A program made the translations under genes and the position numbers. The notes under the pieces are model-generated. The model saw nothing but the letters and a program-made list of their open reading frames with translations, was not told where the DNA came from and made no database searches. Source: Chryseobacterium gleum (GTDB lineage Bacteria > Bacteroidota > Bacteroidia > Flavobacteriales > Weeksellaceae). Taken from it: a DNA stretch of 64,000 bases. The DNA is taken from positions 4,543,001 to 4,607,000 of the forward strand of contig NZ_LR134289.1 of NCBI RefSeq assembly GCF_900636535.1, read 5' to 3'. How positions within the stretch are numbered: position 1 is the stretch's first letter; each line of letters opens with the position of its first letter. This document shows, in pieces, positions 13,343-20,491 of this stretch.

Positions 13343-14674
13343 ATGGATTTAAAAGGATTAGATGCAGAGGAAATAGTAAAGAAGCTGGATAAATTAAGAC
13401 CGAACACAGACTATTTATCGAAAGCTGTTCTGCAGTACAATGTGGAAACCCACGAGATTTTCACCAATAAAACGAAATACCCGGATAAACTTGTTGAAAC
13501 TGAAGAGGGGACTGCATCACAGCCTATTAATAGAATTGGTTTTGCGTTTCAACAGTTAATAGTTGATAAAATTGTGGCGTTTGGTTTTGGAAAACCTGTT
13601 ACATACATTCCGACTAATGACAGTTTCTCATTGGTTCAGGATGTTTTAAAACAAAATAAGATCATTTCTTTAACGCGTGATGCAGCAAGGGAAGTTTACG
13701 GAACCACAAAAGTAGCAGAGGTTTGGTATTTGACGCCCGAAGCTGATAGATTGCGCGTTAAATTATTGCGACCAACAGAAGGTGACGTTTTCTACCCTGT
13801 TTTTGAGAATGGAGATATGACTGCCTTTGTTCGTGAAATTATTTTAAAGGACGATAGTGATAAAGAAGTTGAATATCGTGAGATATACACGGCTGAAGAA
13901 AAGATCGTTCTTAAGAAGGAATCACAATGGATTGAGGAAGGTAGAGAGCGTAATTTGATCGGCAAAATTCCTGTTGTATATGGTTCACAAAAGAAAACTG
14001 AATGGGATATTGTGCAGGTTTTAATTGAAAGAATGGAAGAGTTAGCTTCTGGACATGCTGAAACTAATGACTATCATGCAGATCCAAAAGTTAAGGCAAA
14101 AGGTGAGTTAACTGGTTTTGCTAGAAAGGGTCAGAAAGGGGCTATTTTCCAAATGGAAAAAGATTCGGAGTTAGACTATCTTACATGGGATAATAATACA
14201 GAATCTCAAAAATTGGAATTTGATAATCTCAAAGAATTTGTATACAAACTCACCCAGACCCCAGATATTTCATTTGAAAAACTTAAATCAATGGGTGCTA
14301 TCTCAGGAGTTGCTGCACAGTATTACTTCATGGATATTCATTTGAAAGTTGAAATGAAGCGTGAAATATGGGATGATTACTTGACAAGGCGTATCAATAT
14401 CATCAAGGCATTCCTGGCTAATGTACTCAGCACCAAAGACGCTAAAAAGCTAGAAGAACTCGAAGTTGATATTGTTTACAATCCGTACATGATCAACGAT
14501 ATGAAGGAAAAGATAAGTTATTTGATGGATGCAACTGGGGGTCAAGCTATAATGTCTGTGGAAACTGCTATGAGGAATCTTGGCATTGATGATCCGGTGG
14601 AAGAAATGCAAAGGATTAGAGATGAAAACGAATATTCGGCGGAAACAGAGAATGCTAAAACGTTTGGATTATGA
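13343..14674 (+). CDS. Portal protein (SPP1 gp6-like)
   Basis: 443 residues, immediately after terL. Seen: NRIGFAFQQLIVDKIVAFGFGKPVTY at about 64-89, the start of the portal wing domain; LLRPTEGDVFYPVFENGDM and VREIILKDDSDKEVEYREIYTAEEKI, the central beta part; and a long helix around DNLKEFVYKLTQTPDISFEKLKSMGAISGVAAQYYFMDI that lines the tunnel in this family. Twelve copies form the DNA gate at one capsid vertex. The end overlaps the next start by 4 bp (ATGA). Confidence 0.88.
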   Translation: MDLKGLDAEEIVKKLDKLRPNTDYLSKAVLQYNVETHEIFTNKTKYPDKLVETEEGTASQPINRIGFAFQQLIVDKIVAFGFGKPVTYIPTNDSFSLVQDVLKQNKIISLTRDAAREVYGTTKVAEVWYLTPEADRLRVKLLRPTEGDVFYPVFENGDMTAFVREIILKDDSDKEVEYREIYTAEEKIVLKKESQWIEEGRERNLIGKIPVVYGSQKKTEWDIVQVLIERMEELASGHAETNDYHADPKVKAKGELTGFARKGQKGAIFQMEKDSELDYLTWDNNTESQKLEFDNLKEFVYKLTQTPDISFEKLKSMGAISGVAAQYYFMDIHLKVEMKREIWDDYLTRRINIIKAFLANVLSTKDAKKLEELEVDIVYNPYMINDMKEKISYLMDATGGQAIMSVETAMRNLGIDDPVEEMQRIRDENEYSAETENAKTFGL

Positions 14675-15039
14675 AAAAGAAAGTAGTTAAAATACCTATC
14701 TATTTTGGAGATTTCATTATCATTTTAGATCCGGAAGAATGGAAGAACGTAAACGGCATTTATCAGCATCGTTTACAATGGGATAGACCGGCCGACGAAA
14801 GAGATGATGCGTTTGTTTTTGATGATTGTCAGAATGGATATTCAAAATACGTGGTGTGCTTTAAAGACCGGCCTAAAAACAGTGTAATTACTCATGAATG
14901 CGTTCATCTTGTAAACAAGCTATTCAAAGACCGTGGTCAAAAGTTAGATATAGAAAACGACGAGGCTCAGGCTTACATGACAGGGTGGTTTTTTGATCAA
15001 ATAGAAAAATTCTTTAACAATATTGAAAATGGAAAATAA
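14671..15039 (+). CDS. Putative zinc metallopeptidase-like phage protein
   Basis: 122 residues. SVITHECVHLVN at 71-82 contains HECVH (75-79), an intact HExxH zinc site; NDEAQAYMTGWF follows, with E98 a plausible third ligand. The same HE..H...N(D)E...Y..GW.... layout occurs in many phages between portal and minor head genes. Whether it cleaves anything (capsid maturation, for example) is unknown; the residues needed are present. It is coupled to the portal gene by a 4-bp overlap. Confidence 0.7.
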   Translation: MKKKVVKIPIYFGDFIIILDPEEWKNVNGIYQHRLQWDRPADERDDAFVFDDCQNGYSKYVVCFKDRPKNSVITHECVHLVNKLFKDRGQKLDIENDEAQAYMTGWFFDQIEKFFNNIENGK

Positions 15040-15286
15040 TAAATCAGGTATTGAATCGAAAAACGTTTGGATTGCTCGCAGGAAAAAAGACTTAAGGTCC
15101 GTAATTATTGATCTATTAAATCAATACTCAGAAGTTCCAGTAGAACTATTTGAAGAACATAATGAGCATTGTAAGGCTGAACCAGATGAAAATATTTACA
15201 TTAAAACAATGTGCGGTAAAACAATTACTATAGGACGTAACAAGCAATACGAATGGACTTCGACAGGCAACATAGAAAAAGAGTAG
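15029..15286 (+). CDS. Phage protein of unknown function in the head operon (85 aa)
   Basis: ATG 15029 overlaps the preceding gene by 11 bp and is preferred to the TTG at 15023. MENNKSGIESKNVWIARRKK, then DLRSVIIDLLNQYSEVPVEL, then EHNEHCKAEPDENIYIKTMC, ending in a polar tail. The end overlaps the minor head gene by 34 bp. No family recognised; tight packing into the operon argues it is real. Confidence 0.55.
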   Translation: MENNKSGIESKNVWIARRKKDLRSVIIDLLNQYSEVPVELFEEHNEHCKAEPDENIYIKTMCGKTITIGRNKQYEWTSTGNIEKE

Positions 15287-16290
15287 AGCAGTACTTAAGA
15301 CGAGTTGAAAAGCTTTTCAACGATCTAGTTGAAAGTATTGTTTTTTCATCCCTTCCAGCAACTTTAAAGGAGGGGCTTTTCCAGTTCCGGAAATATCCAA
15401 AGATTACCAAGTATATCGAAAATGTTTTCAATCAATTCAACTCGGATTTACGAGAATTGATAACGGTTTCTACGGCTTACTCATGGAATGTTGGAGATTT
15501 GAAGAATGATGCTTTAAAACTAGCGACGCTGAATAGTATTTCCGGGAAAATTCCGGCTGACATACTAAATAAACTCAAAGAAGCGCCTATGCCTCGTAAT
15601 GCTGAAGCTTTAAAAGCGTTTCAAGAACGAAAAACAGGCAAATTTACTATTTCAGACCGTGTATGGTCAATTACTCAGAATACGAAGAAAGAATTAGAAT
15701 TTGCGCTTGATTTAGGATTGTCTGAAGGTAAAAGCGCTCAGCAGTTAGCCAGGGAAATTAAAAAGTATCTGCGAGAACCGGACAGGCTATACAGAAGAGT
15801 ACGAGATAAACACGGAAATTTGACTTTGAGTAAGAATGCTAAAGCCTATAAACCGGGACAAGGTGTGTATCGTAGCAGTATGGCTAATGCTGTGCGTTTG
15901 ACCAAAGAGGAAAACAATTTGGCTTACCGGGAATCGGACCAGCTTCGCATCATGCAGAACAATGACATTGTTGGCTATAGAATTGAACTGAGTAACCGTC
16001 ATAAGATTGTTGATATTTGCGATGATTTAAGGGGTCTTTACCCTAAAAACTTTATTTGGAGAGGCTGGCATATCGGATGCATGTGTCAACGCTTTACAGT
16101 CCGCAAAACAGACAAGGAAATCATTGATGAAATAAACAAAGGGCTTAATTTACCGCCGGAAAGATCTGAGAATTATATTTCTGATGTTCCAGAACAGTTT
16201 AAAACATATATGGACGAAAACAAGGCAAAAATGGAAGGTTGGAAAACTCAACCGTCTTTTATGATGGATAATAAAGGTTATATCAAATAG
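15253..16290 (+). CDS. Minor head protein (Mu gpF/SPP1 gp7-like)
   Basis: 345 residues. The N-terminal two thirds are helical (VEQYLRRVEKLFNDLVESIV and so on). The C-terminal part has YRSSMANAVRLTKEENNLAYRES and YRIELSNRHKIVDICDDLRG, then WHIGCMCQRFTVRKTDKE at about 276-293, the H..C.C end of the Mu gpF-type head morphogenesis domain. Members attach to the portal and enter the prohead in a few copies. It follows the portal and metallopeptidase-like genes, the usual order. Confidence 0.82.
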   Translation: MDFDRQHRKRVEQYLRRVEKLFNDLVESIVFSSLPATLKEGLFQFRKYPKITKYIENVFNQFNSDLRELITVSTAYSWNVGDLKNDALKLATLNSISGKIPADILNKLKEAPMPRNAEALKAFQERKTGKFTISDRVWSITQNTKKELEFALDLGLSEGKSAQQLAREIKKYLREPDRLYRRVRDKHGNLTLSKNAKAYKPGQGVYRSSMANAVRLTKEENNLAYRESDQLRIMQNNDIVGYRIELSNRHKIVDICDDLRGLYPKNFIWRGWHIGCMCQRFTVRKTDKEIIDEINKGLNLPPERSENYISDVPEQFKTYMDENKAKMEGWKTQPSFMMDNKGYIK

Positions 16291-16308
16291 AATTCTTAAA
16301 TTTGTATT

Positions 16309-16432
16309 GAAGTGAGGGCGGGCATTGGTAGACGCTAAAAATTCATTAAATAGGATGCCACTAAATTGAGTATAAATAACATTTGAAATAAGCCTTGTGG
16401 AGGGCGTGCAGGTTTAAGTCCTGCTCACTTCA
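16309..16432 (+). ncRNA. Class II tRNA-like RNA with an expanded anticodon region
   Basis: Acceptor GAAGTGA (16309-16315) pairs perfectly with TCACTTC (16425-16431), discriminator A at 16432, no encoded CCA. D-arm GCG (16318-16320), 12-nt loop containing TTGGTAGA, CGC (16333-16335), as in tRNA-Leu. T-arm GCAGG (16408-16412), loop TTTAAGT, CCTGC (16420-16424), directly next to the acceptor. Long variable arm GCCTT (16392-16396)/AGGGC (16401-16405). All spacings are canonical except 16336-16391, where 56 AT-rich nt with no clear 5-bp stem replace the 17-nt anticodon arm. It could be a decaying tRNA-Leu, an interrupted tRNA, or a tRNA mimic. A terminator follows. Confidence 0.65.
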
Positions 16433-16446
16433 GTAAAAAATGAATT

Positions 16447-16480
16447 AAGTGATTGCATTAAGTTGTGATCACTTTTTTTT
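16447..16480 (+). terminator. Rho-independent terminator after the tRNA-like RNA
   Basis: AAGTGAT (16447-16453) pairs with ATCACTT (16468-16474) around a 14-nt loop, then a T-run to 16480. It ends the packaging/head transcript and the tRNA-like RNA. Confidence 0.75.
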
Positions 16481-16504
16481 AATTGATTTACGTACCTTTA
16501 CTGG

Positions 16505-16903
16505 ATGATCTCGTGCCAAGAACAAAAACTATATGATGAATTAACGGAAGGATGCAATTTTATGCCCCTTCCGGACAAGCTTTTACTAATGGTTGAAAAC
16601 TGCAACCTTACCGGAGAAATTCACCCGGAATTCCCGTTTATCTGCTATCATTTTCATTCGTATTCGTACACGAAACGACAATACGAGAGTCTTTGTGAGT
16701 TCCATGTGAAATTATTGGATAAAGTTCAGCAGCATAAGATGCTATCGGATAACGTAGCGAACACACTTATTGTTCTTAGAGAGCCTTTAGCACATTCAGG
16801 ACAGCCGGAATACGAAGCTAAAAACATTGCGTACTGGAAGGAGATCGTGGAAAACACTCCCGAAATAAGATTCAGGAGTGAGTTTAGAAAGTACTTGGTT
16901 TGA
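16505..16903 (+). CDS. Accessory phage protein of unknown function (132 aa)
   Basis: Preceded by TACCTTTA (16492-16499), close to the Bacteroidota -7 element but only a few bases from the ATG, so the leader would be very short. The protein (MISCQEQKLYDELTEGCNFM, then EFPFICYHFHSYSYTKRQYE, then VANTLIVLREPLAHSGQPEY, ending WKEIVENTPEIRFRSEFRKYLV) is soluble, rich in His and Tyr. No family recognised. It opens the accessory block between minor head and scaffold genes. Confidence 0.5.
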   Translation: MISCQEQKLYDELTEGCNFMPLPDKLLLMVENCNLTGEIHPEFPFICYHFHSYSYTKRQYESLCEFHVKLLDKVQQHKMLSDNVANTLIVLREPLAHSGQPEYEAKNIAYWKEIVENTPEIRFRSEFRKYLV

Positions 16904-16904
16904 C

Positions 16905-17120
16905 TTACAAATAATTGTTCATAATGTCTTTGTAAGCCTTATCTAAGTCTTCAATCTCTTTTTTAGTTATTCTACCAGCGTTAATGTTGTTAATAGTAAA
17001 CTTATTTGCCATTTGAATTTTCTTCAATAAGCTTTCTGGATTAATTACTCGATTTGATTTCTTTGTTAGATTGTTTTGCTTAATAAACTGATCTAAATTG
17101 GTTTTGATCTGCTTTTTCAT
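16905..17120 (-). CDS. Small basic protein, possible regulator (71 aa)
   Basis: Convergent with the previous gene. The frame is open to an ATG at 17159, but a perfect -7 element TAATTTTG (minus strand, 17145-17152) lies inside that extension, so the ATG at 17120 is preferred: MKKQIKTNLDQFIKQNNLTK, then KSNRVINPESLLKKIQMANK, then a helix DKAYKDIMNNYL. Basic and helical, HTH not certain. It shares a control region with the gene at 17308 that carries TTTTCTAACAT repeats. Confidence 0.5.
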   Translation of the reverse strand: MKKQIKTNLDQFIKQNNLTKKSNRVINPESLLKKIQMANKFTINNINAGRITKKEIEDLDKAYKDIMNNYL

Positions 17121-17144
17121 TTTGATAAAATTTAAATATTTATT

Positions 17145-17152
17145 CAAAATTA
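17145..17152 (-). promoter_or_regulatory. -7 promoter element, leftward gene
   Basis: Minus strand reads TAATTTTG, an exact TAnnTTTG; expected transcript start near 17,138, leaving about 18 nt before ATG 17120. No clear -33 TTTG is seen. Confidence 0.45.
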
Positions 17153-17188
17153 CAGACATCCTATTGTGGTGTTTATGAGGATACTTTA

Positions 17189-17220
17189 TTTTCTAACATT
17201 TTTCCACTTTTTTCTAACAT
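17189..17220 (+). repeat. Two TTTTCTAACAT repeats in the divergent control region
   Basis: TTTTCTAACAT occurs at 17189-17199 and 17210-17220 (21 bp apart), followed by TTAGTAAAAA at 17227-17236. Reverse-complement (TGTTAGAA) and TTAGTAAAAA versions lie upstream of ninG at 7674-7708. Candidate operator of a phage regulator. Confidence 0.45.
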
Positions 17221-17276
17221 ATTTTTTAGTAAAAATTTCCATAAGCCAAACGAATTCATTATATTAGAGATAATGG

Positions 17277-17284
17277 TATTTTTG
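17277..17284 (+). promoter_or_regulatory. -7 promoter element, rightward gene
   Basis: TATTTTTG, an exact TAnnTTTG, 23 bp before the ATG at 17308. No good -33 element is visible. Confidence 0.45.
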
Positions 17285-17307
17285 CCAGATTTTAAAAATA
17301 TTAAAAT

Positions 17308-17589
17308 ATGAAGTTGGAATTCGAAACGGCCACCTTAGGTGTGGATTTTGAAAAGTTACTCAGTACAGGAATCGAAATGAGTAAGATCGGGGAGGAATTA
17401 AGCAGTAGCTTAAAAAATTTGGATATGCCGATTGCGGAAATTAAGGATAAGTTTACAATTACGGCGGTAACGGGCATTGACCCATCATGGGCTAAACTAA
17501 CGCCTTATCAAGAAAAAAAATGGGATTTTCCTGAATGGCATTTTGAAGTACCGCCTAAGGTGTATACCTTAAAGATCGATTGGGATTAA
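17308..17589 (+). CDS. Accessory phage protein of unknown function (93 aa)
   Basis: MKLEFETATLGVDFEKLLST, then GIEMSKIGEELSSSLKNLDM, then a conserved-looking end GIDPSWAKLTPYQEKKWDFPEWHFEVPPKVYTLKIDW. Soluble, acidic, Trp-rich C-terminus. Single gene with its own -7 element and terminator, a moron-like arrangement. Family not recognised. Confidence 0.5.
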   Translation: MKLEFETATLGVDFEKLLSTGIEMSKIGEELSSSLKNLDMPIAEIKDKFTITAVTGIDPSWAKLTPYQEKKWDFPEWHFEVPPKVYTLKIDWD

Positions 17590-17607
17590 TGAATCATTAG
17601 TAATCTT

Positions 17608-17635
17608 AAAAGCCTTCTTTTTGAGAGGGCTTTTT
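17608..17635 (+). terminator. Rho-independent terminator
   Basis: AAAAGCC (17608-17614) pairs with GGCTTTT (17628-17634), T-run included in the 3' arm (TTTTTG). Follows the gene ending at 17589. Confidence 0.75.
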
Positions 17636-17661
17636 GTTATATTTACGGAAAACAAGTACTT

Positions 17662-18171
17662 ATGGATGGATACGAAAAATTTATTGAGCTTTGTGAGACT
17701 TTTAATCTGGGAAAAGTTTTATATAGTCCTAAACATGGAGGCTATGGATACAATTTCTCACTAAATGACATAATAACGATGAAAGCTAATAATATGATCA
17801 TGGATGCGAATGATGGTGGATTAGTTTTAGGGCCTCTACATGCTAACGGAGGTATTCAAGTATTGCAAATGAACGAAGATGGATCTTTCAATCATTGCAC
17901 AGAAATGGAGGGTTGGGAATACATAACAAGTAGCTTAATTACTGAAAATGAACGCGAAGAGTTGCTTGCTATAAATGAAATTTACAAAAATTATGATAAA
18001 AATTTAAATACTGAATTTTTAATTCCTGCAAGTTGTAAAATAATTGATGTGTCGCATCTTAGTATGCCCGTTCTTCTTATTGACGATTATGGCAGAGTTA
18101 TAATAAACCGTTTATCAACAAAAGAGTACATTAACAGAATCATAGAGATAGATAATAAAACAGCCCCTTAA
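17662..18171 (+). CDS. Accessory phage protein of unknown function (169 aa)
   Basis: MDGYEKFIELCETFNLGKVL, then YSPKHGGYGYNFSLNDIITM, then GGLVLGPLHANGGIQVLQMN, then EMEGWEYITSS. The Gly-rich beta pattern in the first 90 residues recalls small SMI1/KNR4-like or phage immunity-type folds, but I cannot confirm this. It ends inside a terminator shared with the convergent gene. It has the isolated, single-gene look of a moron. Confidence 0.5.
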   Translation: MDGYEKFIELCETFNLGKVLYSPKHGGYGYNFSLNDIITMKANNMIMDANDGGLVLGPLHANGGIQVLQMNEDGSFNHCTEMEGWEYITSSLITENEREELLAINEIYKNYDKNLNTEFLIPASCKIIDVSHLSMPVLLIDDYGRVIINRLSTKEYINRIIEIDNKTAP

Positions 18172-18188
18172 TGGGGCTTTATTTTTAT
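18162..18188 (+). terminator. Bidirectional terminator between convergent genes
   Basis: AGCCCC (18162-18167), loop TTAAT, GGGGCT (18173-18178), T-rich on the right (TTTATTTTTA) and A-rich on the left (AATAAAA), so it can serve both the rightward and leftward genes. It overlaps the end of the rightward gene and of the leftward gene. Confidence 0.75.
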
Positions 18189-18448
18189 TTTGATTCTGTA
18201 TTCTTAACCAAGTCTGCTAAATTATCATTTATCGAGATGCTTGAAGGAGAGGTATAACCAAGCGCAATTGCAATTGCTTCTAAAGCCGACGGTTTAGAAT
18301 CATCTGTTGAAACATTTAGACCGTTCTCTATAAGTTGATTCCTTTGTATTTGAACCGCTATGGAAAGCCTTTCATAATCAGTTAGATCTGGATAGTCTAG
18401 TTTCAAATCTTCTTCGATTCTGTGATAAGTTTGGATTTCTGTTCTCAT
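18185..18448 (-). CDS. Small phage protein of unknown function (87 aa)
   Basis: MRTEIQTYHRIEEDLKLDYP, then DLTDYERLSIAVQIQRNQLI, then LEAIAIALGYTSPSSISIND. It is acidic and helical in its first half, with no motif. It is the last gene of the leftward cluster 18185-20369. Confidence 0.5.
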   Translation of the reverse strand: MRTEIQTYHRIEEDLKLDYPDLTDYERLSIAVQIQRNQLIENGLNVSTDDSKPSALEAIAIALGYTSPSSISINDNLADLVKNTESK

Positions 18449-18524
18449 TTATTAAAATTTTATTTCAAAGTTAACTCTTTTCCTTTAAGTGCGAAGAAAA
18501 GGTTTTGGAGTTGGAGGGCGTACT

Positions 18525-18806
18525 CTATTTTTTTGCTGGATATATGTTTTTTCCAACAACGATTTTAGGTAGATGATGATCTATAAAATCATCTAAAAAT
18601 ATCTCGCTCTTTATTTCTGTAACATGATCGTCCTCATCTATCGTAATCGAAAACATTTTGTCGAGGAATTCAATGGGAATTTCGTCTATAATTTCCTTTA
18701 CCAACCTCTTTTTGTAAATTTCCATTTCTTTTGCTCTCATTTCAGTCTCTAATGGACTAAGGCTAATAGAGCGTATTCTTAATTTCTTTGATCTATGTAT
18801 CATCAT
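18525..18806 (-). CDS. Small phage protein of unknown function (93 aa)
   Basis: MMIHRSKKLRIRSISLSPLE, then a charged helix TEMRAKEMEIYKKRLVKEII, then DEIPIEFLDKMFSITIDEDD and HHLPKIVVGKNIYPAKK. Basic start, acidic middle. Either of the two adjacent ATGs (18806 or 18803) could start it. No family recognised. Part of the leftward cluster. Confidence 0.45.
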   Translation of the reverse strand: MMIHRSKKLRIRSISLSPLETEMRAKEMEIYKKRLVKEIIDEIPIEFLDKMFSITIDEDDHVTEIKSEIFLDDFIDHHLPKIVVGKNIYPAKK

Positions 18807-18894
18807 GCTGTTTTATTTCAAAATTACTTCAATTTTTGGATTATAAGCTGATACGGCATTACCATCTCTAAATCCGAACGTTTCTTTCTCAAGT

Positions 18895-19017
18895 TCAATA
18901 TTCAGATCTAACCCCGGATTTTAGAAATTCGTCGATGTTTCTTTTGAGAGCTGTTTTCAAGTCCTCAATTTCTTTTTTTATTTCTGCTGTAGTTTTGTTG
19001 CTAATGTATGTTTCCAT
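18895..19017 (-). CDS. Small helical protein (40 aa)
   Basis: METYISNKTTAEIKKEIEDL, then KTALKRNIDEFLKSGVRSEY: one long amphipathic helix. It starts 1 bp after the stop of the upstream gene (19019), the usual spacing in this cluster, which supports translation. The strip 18807-18894 holds no gene I can support. Confidence 0.4.
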   Translation of the reverse strand: METYISNKTTAEIKKEIEDLKTALKRNIDEFLKSGVRSEY

Positions 19018-19018
19018 C

Positions 19019-19312
19019 TTAATTTCTTTGCACTCGTTTCAATGCTATTCTATTTGAAAGGTATTTGGTTTTGTAATCAAGAGTGTTTATTTCGTGCGAA
19101 GACATAAACCCAATTTTTTCGCTAAAATCAAATACTGCCTTTTCGAAGTTTTCAATTTTTCCCGGAAAACCTAATTGTTTTAAACGCATTACGTCATCAG
19201 GCCCGAGTCCGTTTTTCTTAATCTGCTCTTTAACTTGAACCAGCTCAAGGAATTCACAGCCCAAAGCAAGTGAAATTTCCATAAGCCTTCCGTTAAGTTC
19301 GTATTCATTCAT
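19019..19312 (-). CDS. Small phage protein of unknown function (97 aa)
   Basis: Start at ATG 19312 (MNEYELNGRLMEISLALGCE), which sits 1 bp from the stop of the upstream gene; the frame extends to 19363 but that would overlap the upstream gene by 50 bp. Then FLELVQVKEQIKKNGLGPDD and VMRLKQLGFPGKIENFEKAV. Helical throughout, no recognised family. Confidence 0.5.
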   Translation of the reverse strand: MNEYELNGRLMEISLALGCEFLELVQVKEQIKKNGLGPDDVMRLKQLGFPGKIENFEKAVFDFSEKIGFMSSHEINTLDYKTKYLSNRIALKRVQRN

Positions 19313-19313
19313 T

Positions 19314-19652
19314 TTAAATAACATCAAGTTCAACAATTTTAAGCCATTTTTGAGGAGAATCATTCACTAATAACCAGTCATTTTTTAATTTAAGCTGAAC
19401 GGGATCAAGCAAAACTTCTTCCTCTAAATCAATTCTTATTTTTTCAATCAAGGCTGATTTATCAGATGATACCCAATTGTTATAGATAGTATATTCTCTT
19501 TCAAATGGCAAATTATATGATTTTACAATAAATAATTTGCTATGTTCTTCTTTAGTTTGTTGACTCATAATCAATTCAAATTTATAACATAATACTGGAT
19601 AGTTAATTTGTCCAGGAGTTTTGTATTCTGGACTATAAAATAGTTTCCACAT
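19314..19652 (-). CDS. Phage protein of unknown function (112 aa)
   Basis: MWKLFYSPEYKTPGQINYPV, then LCYKFELIMSQQTKEEHSKL, then FERE, YNNWVSSDKSALIEKIRIDL and NDWLLVNDSPQKWLKIVELDVI. A later ATG at 19568 (MSQQTKEEH) is a weaker alternative because the earlier part looks coding. Mixed alpha/beta; no family recognised. Confidence 0.5.
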   Translation of the reverse strand: MWKLFYSPEYKTPGQINYPVLCYKFELIMSQQTKEEHSKLFIVKSYNLPFEREYTIYNNWVSSDKSALIEKIRIDLEEEVLLDPVQLKLKNDWLLVNDSPQKWLKIVELDVI

Positions 19653-19687
19653 TTAATCGGCTGCATGTCTTTTATTGTCGCTTTTAC

Positions 19688-20065
19688 TTATTTGGAGTAT
19701 TCGAGTTCATTGTTTCCAAACGACATAAAGAAATAAAGATTTTGTAATTGATGCACGTATTTCAGTGATTCAATTTGAATAGCATAATGGTCAATAGCCT
19801 CGTATTGTGTTATCCAAGTATGGTTTTCTCGATCAATCATTATGTACAGCGAGTCTGTAAGCCTAAGAGATTTGTACCAACTATTTGAGCATTTTTCAAA
19901 CCCAAATTTATCTAACCAAACACTTGTTAATTCTACAGGCTTATAATACTCAATAGCCTCTTCAAGCTCTTCAACAGTTATTAAATCATCCTCAATCGTT
20001 TTGACAGTGTATTCATATCCATTGTACTTGATGAGGTTTCCAATTCTAAGTTCTTTTTTATCCAT
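19688..20065 (-). CDS. Conserved Bacteroidota phage protein (KELRIGNL...YVHQLQNLY family)
   Basis: 125 residues. KELRIGNLIKYNGYEYTVKT at the start, KPVELTSVWLDKFGFEK in the middle and LKYVHQLQNLYFFMSFGNNEL at the end match a family very common in Bacteroidota phages and mobile elements (LRIGN...I..I.P..L.E.WL.KFGF........YVHQLQNLY.ALTG.EL). Function not known to me. It is in the middle of the leftward cluster. Confidence 0.65.
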   Translation of the reverse strand: MDKKELRIGNLIKYNGYEYTVKTIEDDLITVEELEEAIEYYKPVELTSVWLDKFGFEKCSNSWYKSLRLTDSLYIMIDRENHTWITQYEAIDHYAIQIESLKYVHQLQNLYFFMSFGNNELEYSK

Positions 20066-20099
20066 AAGTTAATTCTTTAAGTTGTTAAAATAGCTCTAT

Positions 20100-20369
20100 T
20101 CACCTTCTCATCCATTCCAAAACCTTTTGAGTATCAAACAATAGTTTCTTTTTTCTTCTCCTTCCTTCATAGCCTCCTATGATCAGCTCGTCAGGATAAT
20201 ACTGACAGCGTAGAAGCGCATATACTTCTTTCTGTCCTTTTCCTGTTACTTCGCAAAACTCCGATAAATCCATTGTGATTTTTTGAACCATTGACAGTCT
20301 GTTAAATGCTACCAAAAGTTCGTTAAGTGTCATATCCGACGTTCTCATACTTCCTAAATCTCCCCTCAT
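20100..20369 (-). CDS. Small DNA-binding (HTH/excisionase-like) protein (89 aa)
   Basis: LNELLVAFNRLSMVQKITMD, then LSEFCEVTGKGQKEVYALLR, then KKKLLFDTQKVLEWMRR. The LSEF...TGKGQKEVYALL segment followed by LLFDTQKVLEWM is the plan of an excisionase-like winged HTH. ATGs at 20369, 20348 and 20333 are all possible. As first gene of the leftward cluster it may control it. Confidence 0.5.
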   Translation of the reverse strand: MRGDLGSMRTSDMTLNELLVAFNRLSMVQKITMDLSEFCEVTGKGQKEVYALLRCQYYPDELIIGGYEGRRRKKKLLFDTQKVLEWMRR

Positions 20370-20491
20370 AAAAATAATACCGTGGTTATAATAGTAAAAT
20401 TACGAAAATGAAAGTGTAAAACCAACAAATGCTATTGAAAATAAACGTTTTACGGGCGAAATTTACGGTAATTAATAATAAACCTTTTAAT

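Noticed and set aside
16309..16432. Normal functional tRNA-Leu
   Set aside because: No anticodon arm can be formed at the correct place; 56 nt occupy the space of 17.
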